This document shows positions 1 to 9,812 of a stretch of 64,000 bases of DNA, piece by piece. The notes beneath the pieces are model-generated. The model made no database searches. It was given only the letters and a program-made list of their open reading frames with translations, and was not told where the DNA came from. The translations under genes and the position numbers were made by a program. The DNA is from Patiria miniata. Its lineage: Eukaryota; Echinodermata; Asteroidea; Valvatida; Asterinidae. Numbering within the stretch: the first letter of the stretch is position 1; each line of letters opens with the position of its first letter. The stretch spans positions 10,515,730 to 10,579,729 of the forward strand of contig NW_024037059.1 in NCBI RefSeq assembly GCF_015706575.1, written 5' to 3'.

Positions 1-1870
1 AAACACCAATAGTCGGAGTTCCACAGAACTGCTGTTGCTATGTTCGAGACAGTAAAATCAACAAGCGATGTAGGTGAACAGCTGTCGGCGCTACATCTAG
101 ATGAAAAGGAGCAAAGAAGGAACGCTCTCCTGATGATTCTATCAACCGTTCGATTTCTTGCACGGTAGGACTTAACGCTACGTGGACATGACAATGATGC
201 ACAGTCTAATTTCATTCAGCTCCTCAAATTGAGGTCAAGCGATGTTGTAGAGATTGTAGATTGGCTGGATGGAAAGAATGAGAAATACACATCTCCTCAA
301 ATACAAAACGAAATGATTGATCTACTAGCGAAGCAAGTTCTCAGAGAAGTTGCTTAAAAAGTACAACAGGCGAACTTTTATGCGATTATGGCAGATGAGA
401 CAACAGATTCATCTAGTCGTGAGCAATTGGTAATTTGCCTGCGTTGCGTGGATGACAATTTGATTACCCATGAGAAGTTTATTGGATTGTATCAGATTGA
501 CAGAACAGACGCCAAGATCATCACAACTATGATCAAGGATGTCTTAACCCGGTTGAATTTATCACTAGCTAGGTGCAGAGGCCAGTGCTATGATGGGTAC
601 GATGACTGGAGCTAGAACTGGTGTTGCAACATCGATTAAGTCAATCAAATCCAGAGCTCTCTTTACGCACTGCCACGGACATGCCCTCAATCTAGCATGC
701 GCTGACACGATCAAACAATCAAAGCCGATAAGGGAGGCCCTGGAAACCACTCACGAAATCACAAAACTTGTAAAGTTGTCGCCAAAGCGTGATGTCCAGC
801 TTGAAAAGATTCGGAATGCTATGGGCGGGGACACAAGCAAAATACGCCTTCTCTGTCCAACGAGATGGACCGTGCGTTCCTCGGCAATTCAAAGTATTCT
901 ACAGAACTATCAGGAGCTACTTAAATTGTGGATATGGTGCCTTGAGGAGTATAAGGACACAGAAACCAACGCGAGAGTTCAGGGCGTCGCCTCCCAGATG
1001 CCGAAATTTGAATTCTTCTTTGGGCTGTCATTGGGAGCTGTCGTACTAGCAAATGCAGACAGTCTTAGCACGACACTTCAGAAGAGAGAGCTATCAGCCT
1101 GTGAATCACAACGAATCGCTTCAATGATCGTAAATGCTCTCGGAAGCATTCGATCCGATGACTCCTTTAAAATGTTCTGGGCAAAGGTGATTCGAGAGTC
1201 CAAACAAAATGATGTTGGGGCGCCTGTACTTCCACGGCGTCGTAGTGCCCCAAAGAAACTTGAAGAGTGCTACGGTGGTGTAGCAGCCCCAGAGTATTCA
1301 TCGACGCCACATGCATACTTCAGGCAGATTTACTACAATGTACCAATCTCTTGACCTAGCAGTCACATCGATAACAGACAGATTTGAGCAACCGGATTTC
1401 AAGATATACTCGCAGTGTGAGCAGCTCTTGCTTTTGGCAATGTCAGGAGCAGATTACCAGACCGAGTTAACCACTGTCGTCCAGTTTTTCAAGGAAGACT
1501 TCACAGAAGAGATGCTCAAAGCCCATCTTCAGCTCCTAAAGGGTAGTGTCAGCTCCTGCCAAACGATAAGCGAACTTGTCAAGGAATGCCAGCAACCTCA
1601 CCCTGGCCAAAGGGACTTGATGAGTGTAATAAAACTCATCAAATTGCTACTGACAGCACCTGCGACTAACGCTACCAGTGAAAGGTCCTTCAGCACTCTC
1701 AGACGGATAAAAAGTACCTGCGATCAACGATGAAGCAAGCACGTCTAACCCATTTGATGATCGCAGACGTGTACAAGAAGAAAATGGATGCTATCGACCT
1801 CCAAAAGGTGGCCAATGAATTCGTACAAGGACATCACAACCGAATGGCCCTCTTTGCTTTGTTCAAATAA
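1..1870 (+). pseudogene. hAT transposase, ZMYM1/DUF4371-like, decayed
   Basis: A hAT-superfamily transposase fragment related to the animal ZMYM1-type proteins. Visible parts in order: a TTF-type zinc-finger end (residues like HQSEFHRTAV at the window start), the DUF4371 core with FYAIMADETTD (about 379-410), CRGQCYDG (about 573-597), THCHGHALNLAC (about 665-700) and CPTRWTVR (about 850-875), and the C-terminal dimerisation motif ATNATSERSFSTLRR (about 1665-1710). The family cuts and pastes the element using an RNase H-like DDE core. Breaks visible: in-frame stops at 166-168 and 355-357, and frameshifts near 600, 1330 and 1715. The last frame ends at a TAA at 1868-1870. It is a dead copy with no introns visible. 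Confidence 0.9.
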
Positions 1871-2137
1871 ATTCACGTAAGTGAAAAAAACAAAACAGTG
1901 TAAAACCAACATAAATAATCATGTTATGACAATGTTCTGCCATGAAGAGCTTCACCTATTATTTCATGATAGTGAACATGGTTATTTATGTGCGCCCAAT
2001 TTGAAGAGTACGAAAATTATATCCCCGCTCCCTTTTGATCTGTAAAAAAAAATAACTCTGTCTTCCTCTCAGCACAGATATAGCGAGTGCCCTTTTTCAC
2101 GTCTACCCCCCAATAAAAATGACCTTGCTACGCCTAT
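1..2137 (+). mobile_element. hAT DNA transposon, left end outside window
   Basis: The span holds a decayed hAT transposase and ends in a recognisable terminal repeat. Positions 2121-2137 read, on the opposite strand, as a CATAGGCGTAGCAAGG-type terminus, which is characteristic of hAT elements. The left terminus and the start of the gene lie before position 1. Sequence after 2137 is unrelated. No 8-bp target duplication can be checked because only one end is present. Confidence 0.75.
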
Positions 2138-3390
2138 GAAAGATATGTCTTTGTTGTTTTTTCACACAGACTCTACATGTATGACCCAGCCCCAACCTGG
2201 TAGCTGAGACTGCATGATGTCATTTTTAAACAACAGGATGACTACTCACAAGCCGCAAACCCATCTACATCTAGAAACTCGTCTCCTATCATGGACAATT
2301 CTACTTTCTTTAATGCTGCTGGATGTCACTACAACATGCTGCCCAGTGACCTGTTACCTACTGCCAATCAACATTGGATCTGATGAGCTACATGCACCTA
2401 GTTTCAGTCACAGTAAATGTGAGAAATGTGACATTACAGCAACTGATTCCTGAAACCAAACAAGGAAGCAGTCTGGGATGCATTGGACATCCCTCATGTC
2501 CAAATGTTGCAGGATGCCGTTCAACCACAATGATATCACTTCAAAGGTGCTCCCTGGCATTGACTGGATGGAATGTGTGAGCTACAGGTAGACCAGCACC
2601 AGCAAGAGTCATTCAGGAATTGCTCCAGAATGACTTCCTCCTCAACAAATCTCTCCCGCTGGACACAAAACTGATTCTAAGGATACATGTGGCTCACATC
2701 CAGCCATATATGAATGGACCTCGCAAATCACACAAACTGTTTGAAGAACTGTTGAAATATGATGGGAGAGATATATGCATGCTGATTTATGTTTACCGCT
2801 GGAAGCCTGATGTAAATAATAATGGCTTATATTGGCCAGTGATTTCTTACCCCAGCTAGGCCATTCAACCGCTAAGGTCCATGGTGTAATGTTATATGCT
2901 GTGGAACAACAGACTGTACAGTAAAAGGACTGACCATGGAGTGTGGTATTGGAAGGGTATCATGGTTCAGCTATTATGCCTTCTAACACTTATTCATTCT
3001 GAACTGATAATGAATTACTTTGTCAACATACATGTACTCTGCAACATAATTTATTCGCCAATTTATGTTTTTTATTAATAAATAAGGACAAATGTGTGAG
3101 TGGGACAAATCATCTCAAAACAAAACAAGTGCACTGAAGCAAATGTAAAGAGTTTGGTTAAGGGCCATGGCATACTAGCTGTCCCCTAGTTTTCAACGTG
3201 CCATTAAGTAGAAGCACTTCAAATGCTCGCTTCTTTCCTCAACCTCGCAGATTCAATCCTTGGGCAAATTGGTTCTACAGGAGGTTGGGTGCTGTTCTCC
3301 GTATACATTCGTCAATGCTGTTTCCTCCATTGGTACCCAAGAACGACACCTGCTAATACATGAAAGATGGATATAAGTATTACCAGCAAC
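2138..3390. other. Unassigned sequence with short ORF remnants
   Basis: No gene family is recognised. The best open stretch is on the plus strand at 2620-2859 (79 residues, beginning MLQNDFLLNKSLPL), with no motif I can name. Poly-A-rich and AT-rich stretches are common. It may be an older transposon remnant. I see no RNA gene. Confidence 0.3.
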
Positions 3391-3785
3391 ATAATTGCGT
3401 ACACATCCTTGGAGATTGCACTTTCCCTACATCGACATCAGTCAACTGTGTGAACACTCTTTTAGATTTGAGCAACTACTTGCAAGGGATGTAGTTCCTT
3501 CTTTGCAATTCGCATGGATTTTAATACTCACCAGTTGCTCATTGAAGGTGTCTAAGTCTGTTCAGAGTCCGTTTTCGATCTCGTTGCCTTCCTCGATCGA
3601 CTGCAGTGGCAGACTGCCTATTGCACTACTGCAAAAAAGTTATCATTATCACTGTCTGTTAAACCTTCAACGACGGCCACGATGCCCTCGTAACCTATCA
3701 CAGCCATCATCAATTATATCAATTACAGGTACGCTGGCAGGTGTCTGCTCTATGTTATCACACCCCTATGTGTGTTCTAAAGACG

Positions 3786-3975
3786 ACAAATGTGCGTCGC
3801 GTCGTGCTGTCGCTTCGCCTGTGCCCTCGTCCGTCGCATCGTGCCGTCGCCCTCCGTCGCCCGTCGTGTCGTCCGTCACCTGCCTCGTCTTGCCGTCACC
3901 TGTCGCGTCGCCCCTCGAGTCACCTGACGCGTCGCCGCCCGCATCATCGCCCGTCACGTCAGCCCTCGCAATGCC
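3786..3975. repeat. Degenerate CGTC/GACG low-complexity tract
   Basis: About 190 bp of imperfect CGTCGC, CGTCAC and CCTCGTC units, a decayed GC-rich minisatellite. It creates open frames on both strands (for example GDATGDGKTRQ on the minus strand), but these follow from the repeat and do not look like a gene. Confidence 0.7.
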
Positions 3976-3979
3976 ACTT

Positions 3980-4550
3980 GCATCGTCTAGGTGGCGCTTT
4001 AGTGCCTCTGGATGGCGCTGTTCAGTTGTGCCTCTTCTGAAGATGGAAGATATTTTAGCTTCTCTTGAATAGCATCATTTAGTTGACACTTTTCTGTTGG
4101 CAATCAGGGGAGGAGGAGTTCATAAACTCGACCTACCCCGGGACGCATCTTTTTGAGATTGTCAAAGATAGCTCCTGTGAAGCATTTTTCCCGAAATGCG
4201 TGGTGGCGGCCAAACTCCATTCTATTTAACTTAACATGTAGTGGCGACATGTTTATGTATGATTACGCCCTTTCCTATTAAACACATTGATTTCCCTCCC
4301 CCGACCACCCGGTCAGCAGTCGAAGGGGCACGCATTTGTATCTTTGGAATCGAACCTAGACTCCAAATATTCCATGTCAGCCTACAAACACACTACGTCA
4401 TTAAGTCACATGTGGAGTAGGAGGTCAATCAAATTATCATACGGCTGTGCATCCCATGCAAGATTATCAACAAACCGGGCTTAATCTCCTGCCTATTGCA
4501 GTTTGTATACTAAACCTCAAAATAAGTCAGGGGTTGAGACATACAACAAG
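3980..4550. other. Intergenic stretch upstream of the stem-loop gene
   Basis: Nothing recognisable. It contains only short open frames and no repeat with a clear unit. The end of the stretch, near 4500-4550, would be the proximal promoter of the small gene at 4616. Confidence 0.3.
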
Positions 4551-4555
4551 AACGG

Positions 4556-4563
4556 TATAAAAG
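4556..4563 (+). promoter_or_regulatory. TATA box
   Basis: TATAAAAG, a consensus TATA box, lies 60 bp before the ATG at 4616. That distance fits transcription starting about 25-30 bp downstream. Strong TATA boxes are typical of replication-dependent histone genes, which matches the histone-type 3' end of this unit. Confidence 0.55.
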
Positions 4564-4615
4564 CGATAGTTTGAGAATTTTAGCCTCATATCTCAAGACA
4601 AGCTCCAAATGTAAG

Positions 4616-4939
4616 ATGGACAATCTACTAGAACTCGTCTGCCCTCCCACCCCCGGCTCAAGAAACGATGAGGCCAATCAAGATTTGCTGATGTTCATCG
4701 ACACCGACGACGATGAAATACTGTGTGGACAACGCCAGCCGCCCCCTCCGCCTCCGCCTCCACCTCTTCACCCCAAGATCCAGACCGTACGGAGTGGTGG
4801 AGAGCACACCAAGTCTTCCACATCATCGCAGAGTCCGCGGGGCAGAAGGAGGGCCTGTTTCCAGCTTCACAGGGTGGGCGACGCAGATAGTCCATCTATC
4901 AAACTTACAAACCAAACGGCTCTCTTCAGAGCCACCTAA
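4616..4939 (+). CDS. Small intronless gene with histone-type 3' end
   Basis: The longest frame from the ATG at 4616 reads MDNLLELVCPPTPG, then an acidic stretch (FIDTDDDEIL), a nine-proline run and a Ser/Arg-rich tail, stopping at 4937-4939. That stop lies just past the histone-type stem-loop at 4918-4933, so 3' processing would cut at the stop itself. A second frame, open from 4717, reads DRTEWWRAHQVFHIIAE and GQKEGLFPAS and stops at 4888-4890, 27 bp before the stem-loop, the spacing usual in histone genes. A frame change within the CCGCCT run near 4745-4765 would link a sensible N-terminus to a sensible C-terminus, so the copy may carry an indel. The protein is not a core or linker histone that I recognise. 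Function unknown. Confidence 0.4.
   Translation: MDNLLELVCPPTPGSRNDEANQDLLMFIDTDDDEILCGQRQPPPPPPPPPLHPKIQTVRSGGEHTKSSTSSQSPRGRRRACFQLHRVGDADSPSIKLTNQTALFRAT
4918..4933 (+). terminator. Histone-type 3' stem-loop
   Basis: Six-bp stem GGCTCT/AGAGCC with a CTTC loop, preceded by CAAAC and followed by ACC, matches the metazoan SLBP-binding stem-loop except that the loop begins C, not T. About 12 bp downstream, CAGAAGAGA resembles the histone downstream element CAAGAAAGA that pairs with U7 snRNA. It lies 355 bp downstream of a TATA box on the same strand. Confidence 0.7.
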
Positions 4940-5182
4940 ACTTCACAGAAGAGATTAGAGCTTTCTTGTCTGAACCAGAAAACCCCTCTGTTTTATATAA
5001 CCCTCTTACTTTCTTTCCACTGCTCCAAATTTCTTACTATTACTTTTCCTCTCCTATGCATTCTACAAACATATTGAATAGCCTATTCTAATCTGTTTGA
5101 AGAGTCTAAAAAGTGCGATAGAACAATCCACTTTCTGAAGACGATCAGAGCATACTGACCAAAACGTCAAGTTTATAACTCT

Positions 5183-5198
5183 GGTTCTTTTCAGAACC
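5183..5198 (+). terminator. Second histone-type 3' stem-loop, no gene found
   Basis: GGTTCT/AGAACC stem with a TTTC loop, a perfect match to the metazoan histone stem-loop consensus, followed by ATTCTC and a weak purine-rich stretch (TTGAGAAAT). No histone C-terminus lies upstream in any frame. A TATATAA-like sequence at about 4995 could head a short transcript. It may be the 3' end of a decayed neighbour of the gene at 4616. Confidence 0.5.
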
Positions 5199-5363
5199 AT
5201 TCTCTTAGTTGAGAAATTATTCGCACATGGTGTTTCCGCAAACCTTTCATTATTTAGTATATCCACCATGCAAAGCCTAAAATCTTACTTAACAATTCAC
5301 TTATCTACTTGCGAGCATTCTTTGAATCATTCATTTTGTTAAATTCCTTTCATGTAATAAATA

Positions 5364-5606
5364 ATGCGAGTCTGGACTAGCCCTTTTCCACATACAAAAA
5401 TAAATAAAGATAAGGTAGAAATTACAGAAGGTGGATTTGTTGATGATATGGATACCACTGAAAGTTCAGAAGCTGGCCTTGAAGATGCAGATGAATTTGA
5501 AGAAATTGCCGGTTCGGAAGATAGCATCACTGACGGGAAGTCCGAGTTGACTGGAGAGACTGGTCCTGAAGATGCAGAAGAATTTGAAGAAATTGCCGGT
5601 TCTTAA
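5364..5606 (+). CDS. Acidic repeat ORF (partial or exon)
   Basis: An 80-residue open frame beginning MRVWTSPFPHTK and turning into an acidic repeat (EFEEIAGSEDSITDGKSEL) made by the 87-bp repeat listed next. It ends at a TAA created within the second repeat unit. No domain is recognised. It could be an exon of a larger host or transposon gene whose repeat expanded. Upstream splice signals are not convincing. Confidence 0.3.
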   Translation: MRVWTSPFPHTKINKDKVEITEGGFVDDMDTTESSEAGLEDADEFEEIAGSEDSITDGKSELTGETGPEDAEEFEEIAGS

Positions 5607-5960
5607 GATAGCATCACTGACGGGAAGTCCGAGTTGACTGCAGAGACTGGTCCTGAAGCTGTCTCAATGCATATACAACGTATATGAATTTGAAGAAATT
5701 GCCGGTTCGGAAGATAGCATCACTGACGGGAAGTCCGAGTTGACTGGAGAGACTGGTCCTGAAGATGCAGAAGAATTTGAAGAAATTGCCGGTTCTTAAG
5801 ATAGCATCACTGACGGGAAGTCGGAGTTGACTGCAGAGACTGGTCCTGAAGCTGTCTCAATGCATATACAACGTATATGAATTTGAAGAAATTGCCGGTT
5901 CGGAAGATAGCATCACTGACGGGAAGTCCAAGTTGACTGGAGCGACTGGTTCTGATGCTA
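5493..5960 (+). repeat. Higher-order tandem repeat, 87 + 106 bp
   Basis: Units start at 5493, 5580, 5686, 5773 and 5879, alternating 87 bp and 106 bp, so the higher-order period is 193 bp. Each starts GAATTTGAAGAAATTGCC. The 87-bp type encodes 29 acidic residues. The 106-bp type carries an in-frame TAA and an extra 19 bp. The last copy (5879-5960) is partial and slightly diverged. The order indicates that a two-unit block was duplicated as a whole. Confidence 0.9.
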
Positions 5961-5965
5961 CATAG

Positions 5966-6190
5966 ATGACCGAGCTGCAATCGCCTTGTCGAGAATACGT
6001 TGTATATGCAAGACAGCTGATGACACCCTCAATTAAGTCATCGAAAGATCCGGCCATAGTGGATCTCACCATCGATGGGCCAGAGGAATTTCAGTCGGCT
6101 CCTGCTCATTGGATGAAAGTTAGAGACACCTATTGGTGGATAGGTAGATGGTGTCACAAGTATGCAAAATCTGAAATGACGTCACCATGA
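5966..6190 (+). CDS. Short ORF with SUMO-interaction-like motif
   Basis: A 74-residue frame following the acidic array. It contains AIVDLTIDG, which matches the hydrophobic-acidic pattern of SUMO-interaction motifs, then APAHWMKVRDTYWW. The end runs into the TGACGTCA repeat at about 6170. It may be the tail of the same broken gene as 5364-5606. The W-x-K-V pattern is reminiscent of transposon-encoded proteins seen with Ulp1-type proteases, but that is only an impression. Confidence 0.25.
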   Translation: MTELQSPCREYVVYARQLMTPSIKSSKDPAIVDLTIDGPEEFQSAPAHWMKVRDTYWWIGRWCHKYAKSEMTSP

Positions 6191-6224
6191 CGTCATCGGT
6201 TGATTTTTTTAATGATTTTTTAAA
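6130..6224. repeat. TGACGTCA-palindrome repeat, left part
   Basis: Carries two TGACGT-type palindromes (near 6178 and 6189) in the same context as 10300-10390 (a GGTAGA box, then AATGACGTCA, then CGATTTT). It is the left piece of the repeat family that resumes at 9813, after the TATAGG transposon insertion. Confidence 0.6.
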
Positions 6225-6980
6225 TATAGGTTTTCCCGGCCAATTTCACCAAGTTTTTATTCAATTTAACGCTTGGCTCATTCGATTTAGATTGAAATTG
6301 AAAGATCACGCAGATCGGCATTCGACAATCAAAAAGAATCATTCAATTTCACTATCCGGGCATGCTATCGCCTTTTAGCTTCACTCGTCCCTATCAAAGA
6401 TGCATTCATATTAAAAGTATTGCGTTGGTCATTCAATTTCGTCTAAACCATTAGTAAGGGGTTGATCGGGCATTCGTTTTCATTAATGGGCAAACATGTT
6501 TCACATTTTGTCAAACATCTTTTAAGACTTCATACGTGTCCGTATTCCTTAGCGTAAATCATATATTTGATGACTTCAAACCGTAGATTGACTTTCTTTC
6601 TTAAAGGGTATGTGCAATGAATTTTTCTCAGGAATTCTTTTTGCGCAACTCTGTGAAATGTAAGAAAACTACACATTTGACAACACTTGTTGGGTTAATC
6701 TTATTGCAAATGTGCACTTCTTTAAGCATTTAAAAGTTTCCATGTTTTTCCGGACTAACGCTGTTACTGTGATGTCATTTCAGGAAGACACTGTTCAGTT
6801 TAGGGTTTTTTCTTTCAAATTATTCATCCAAAATTTGCTAATTGAAAACATTTGTGGGAAAGGGTTGATCATTGGCTTACTGCCATGTACTGACACATCA
6901 AATAATCACGAAATAAAAGACATTTATGACAGCAAAATATCCAAAATTCTAGCAACTTTTTTTGCTGAATTAGCCGTGTA

Positions 6981-9000
6981 TATAGGTTTTCTCGGTCAAT
7001 TTCGGCAAATGAGCAGCCAATTTAATTTTCGTGCGTTCGAATTGAAGCTATTTTGCCTCTCCAGTTGTTACTGCGTTTCAAATTCAGAATTCGGCCATTC
7101 AATTTCGTTTTGAGGCATTCAAATTCCTTTAGCACTGTGTTCAATTTAGCATATCGTCATTCTTTTTCGTGACACACAATCATCATTCAATTTAGCAAAG
7201 CTGGTTCGACTGGAGATTTTACTGATTTAATTTTTTTCAATTTCGTAAAGAGGCAATCAATTTCGCTTAAAGAGAATTCAAATAAGTACGACTAAAGAAA
7301 TACGAATAAACAGATAAACTGTACTAGGCAACTGTTTCGTATCTTCACTTTATTTCAGGTAAACCTTGTTTTCTTTATTTATGCTTCCAGTAGACTTTAC
7401 ATGGGGCCAATGAGGTTTTTTCTTCTTCTTTGTTTTCTTCTTCATTCTTTTTTTTTTGGGGGGGGGTGGATCTTTATTGGTTAACTGACCAAGACCTAAT
7501 TTTTTATTGTGTTGAATGGGGTGTTTCTTTATGTTTTTCCTGGTGTTTTATTGTTTATGTTGTTTCTTCCTCAACCATCAATCTGTTGGCGTGCCAGACA
7601 TCTTGGCATATATGTTTGGGTATGGTTGTACCACTGCATGCACTTCACTTGGGTGATGACATCAACGCTCTGGATGGCTGCTTGTTGAAGGAGATCGCAC
7701 CTCCACTGCTGCATGTTCATTCCTGCTTGCTGGGCAGCCTGTCTGTCTCCGACACGTTGTTGCCACTCAGGTAACCCAAGGATGCGTTTAACTGCAGCCT
7801 TGAATGCAGAGTGTGCCATCTCCGTGCTGTTCAGGAATGGGGAGTAGGGAGGGAGGCGCTTCAGCTGGATCATTGGGTTGGCACCTTCAGGGAGTTGGGC
7901 TCGCACGTGAGGCCTCGCATTGTCGTATATGAGGTAAATGGGTTCGTCGTCTGGGAAAACTGCATCACACTCTTGAATTGTGTCCGCAAGAAACTCCTCG
8001 AATCTCTCTCGCGTCACAGTTTCGAATGCGATTCGGTGGGGCACCAAGCCTACTTCACTAGAAACAGCGAAGGTGACATTGCAATTTCTCCCTCGTTGTC
8101 TGTCGACGACTCGTCTTGCAGCGATCCCTCGTAGAGCTCTACCCTGGGAGCGTCGAGTTCAGACGTTATAACCTGTCTCGTCAATGAAGACTAGATGCGC
8201 CAGAACACCATGCTGCAGGAACCACTCACCATACTGGACGCGTTGATCAAGAACTTCAGGGGGATTTCTTGCATCAGGGACGTCCTCCACTAGTTTCAGT
8301 GTAATCATCATCCCATCCAAGGCCCTGGCTATGGTGGCAGTAGAAACATGGGGCTTCTCTGGCAGATGCTCACTCAAACTAGCCTTCATTTGTTGAAGTG
8401 TCAAGACGGGATTAGCGTCTCTCGCCTTCCAGTCCTCAAATATGTTGCAACAATTGGTCTGGCTGTGGACTTGTTGATGTTCAAATTGACCGCAAGCTCA
8501 AGGTAGTCTTGCTCGTTTCCCTCGAAGGCCTCAATCAACCTTTCTCGATCTACCTGGGCCACTCTAGCGTAGCGACCACGATCTGCCATTTCTAGAAATA
8601 TGCGTGTAAAACTGTAGCGAAAGCTCGTCTTCGAAGTACATCGGCAAAGTGACTCAAGTGCCAAAAAGTGAACCGTATTTATGCCTTCAACATTCTTAAG
8701 GAAACAAAAATTTACCAAAGCGTTTTTTAGATTGCACAAATTCCAGAAATGACTGCCCAAAAATGAATTTGAATGACTAAACACACGCCTCAAAAAGCTC
8801 CTGCGAATTTGAATGCTGCTTTGTTGAATTGTTAAATTGCATGATTATTTTGTTAAATCGAATGACGCAACAGTACATTTGACTGGTCATAAAACGAAAT
8901 CGAATGACCCTTTTCAGTAGCATTTGATTTCGCGCGAAATAGAATAGCGTAGTGGTTAAATTGGCTGCTCATTTGCCGAAATTGACCGAGAAAACCTATA
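6981..9000 (-). mobile_element. Tc1/mariner-like transposon nested in the outer element
   Basis: Inverted terminal repeats of about 45 bp at 6981-7026 and 8955-9000 match almost perfectly (start TATAGGTTTTCTCGGTCAAT). The ends are flanked by TA, as expected for Tc1/mariner targets. The interior carries one transposase on the minus strand and, outside it, several ATTCAATTTCG motifs. Confidence 0.85.
7571..8589 (-). pseudogene. Tc1/mariner-IS630-type transposase
   Basis: Reads from ATG at 8589 (MADRGRYARVAQVDRERLI, a helix-turn-helix DNA-binding start) through VFIDETGYN (first catalytic Asp, near 8160-8180), IYDNARPHV (second Asp) and PPYSPFLNSTEMAHS (catalytic Glu), with 33 residues between the second Asp and the Glu. 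It ends at 7571. About 340 codons is normal for the family. It is broken: the frame changes near 8400 and again between about 8050 and 8160, so no single frame covers the gene. It would cut out and reinsert the surrounding element at TA. Confidence 0.85.
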
Positions 9001-9812
9001 TTAACATAAATTATGCTCGGAATGCCATCACAGGTTTTCTAATGAATATGAAACTTTGCATTAGCATAAAAACGGAGAAGGCACCAAAAACGCCCCTCAA
9101 AATGGAAAATAAAACTTGCAAAAAAGGTTAAATGTGACACAAAGATGTATTGCATTGAAAACTTTGCATGGGCCCTATGAATATGGTAAGTGTTCGGTCA
9201 GACATACGCAAGAAAACATTCAACGTAACAAAACCCCTTGATCAAACGTTTCAACAAGTAGACAAGATCAACAGTGAAAAAGAAATTATATTAGTCCCTT
9301 TCAATTAATTATTTCGTTGCATCTTGTTTCCCTCATATCAGTTGATTTGTAACATTGTAAAATATACAGTCATCAAGATTGTTTTTTTTGGGGGGGGGGG
9401 GAATGAACCTCGGAGAAAAATAGAAAAAAAAATCGATTAAAAATTCTTATTAATTTAAATGACCAAACGATGAAAGCGATTGCCAATAAACGAATAAGAA
9501 ACGAAAAGCATGGTTATACGTTATAAGCGCGCAGATGTTCGCTTATTTGAATGCGTCAACCGTCAAAAGGTTGCAAAGACTTAATTTAAGACTGCTACAA
9601 GCTAAGTCTTGAATGCACCAAAGCGAAATAGGCTGCCCCAAAACGAAAACGAACATTCACAGCAAAATCTTGGCTGCCTAAAAATGAAATTGAATGAACC
9701 CCAAATAAAAAAGAAACCCCAATTGGACCACGTGTGCAAAACTCGCGCGAAATTGAATGGCTGATAATGAAACTGATTAGAAAAATTCGGAAATTCGCTG
9801 GGAAAACCTATA

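Larger units (their letters stand above)
6225..9812. mobile_element. Outer TATAGG-ended transposon, non-autonomous
   Basis: The left end (6225, TATAGGTTTTCCCGG) and right end (reverse complement at 9812, TATAGGTTTTCCCAG) are inverted repeats, flanked by TTTAAA on both sides. Without the inner element it is about 1.57 kb. It has no long coding frame of its own but many subterminal CATTCAATTTC(G) motifs pointing inward from both ends. It shares its terminal sequence with the inner element, so it is probably mobilised by the same transposase family. Confidence 0.7.

Noticed and set aside
3766-3957. Minus-strand frame of G/D/T repeats
   Set aside because: Produced entirely by the CGTC/GACG low-complexity tract; no independent coding sign.
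4340-4375. B-box-like GGTTCGATTCC on the minus strand
   Set aside because: The flanking bases cannot form a T stem or acceptor stem, and no A box was found, so it is not a tRNA or a supported SINE head.
9399-9411. G-run here and similar C/G-runs at 24372-24385 and 59731-59747 as structured elements
   Set aside because: Single homopolymers, probably simple repeats; no four-tract G-quadruplex pattern.
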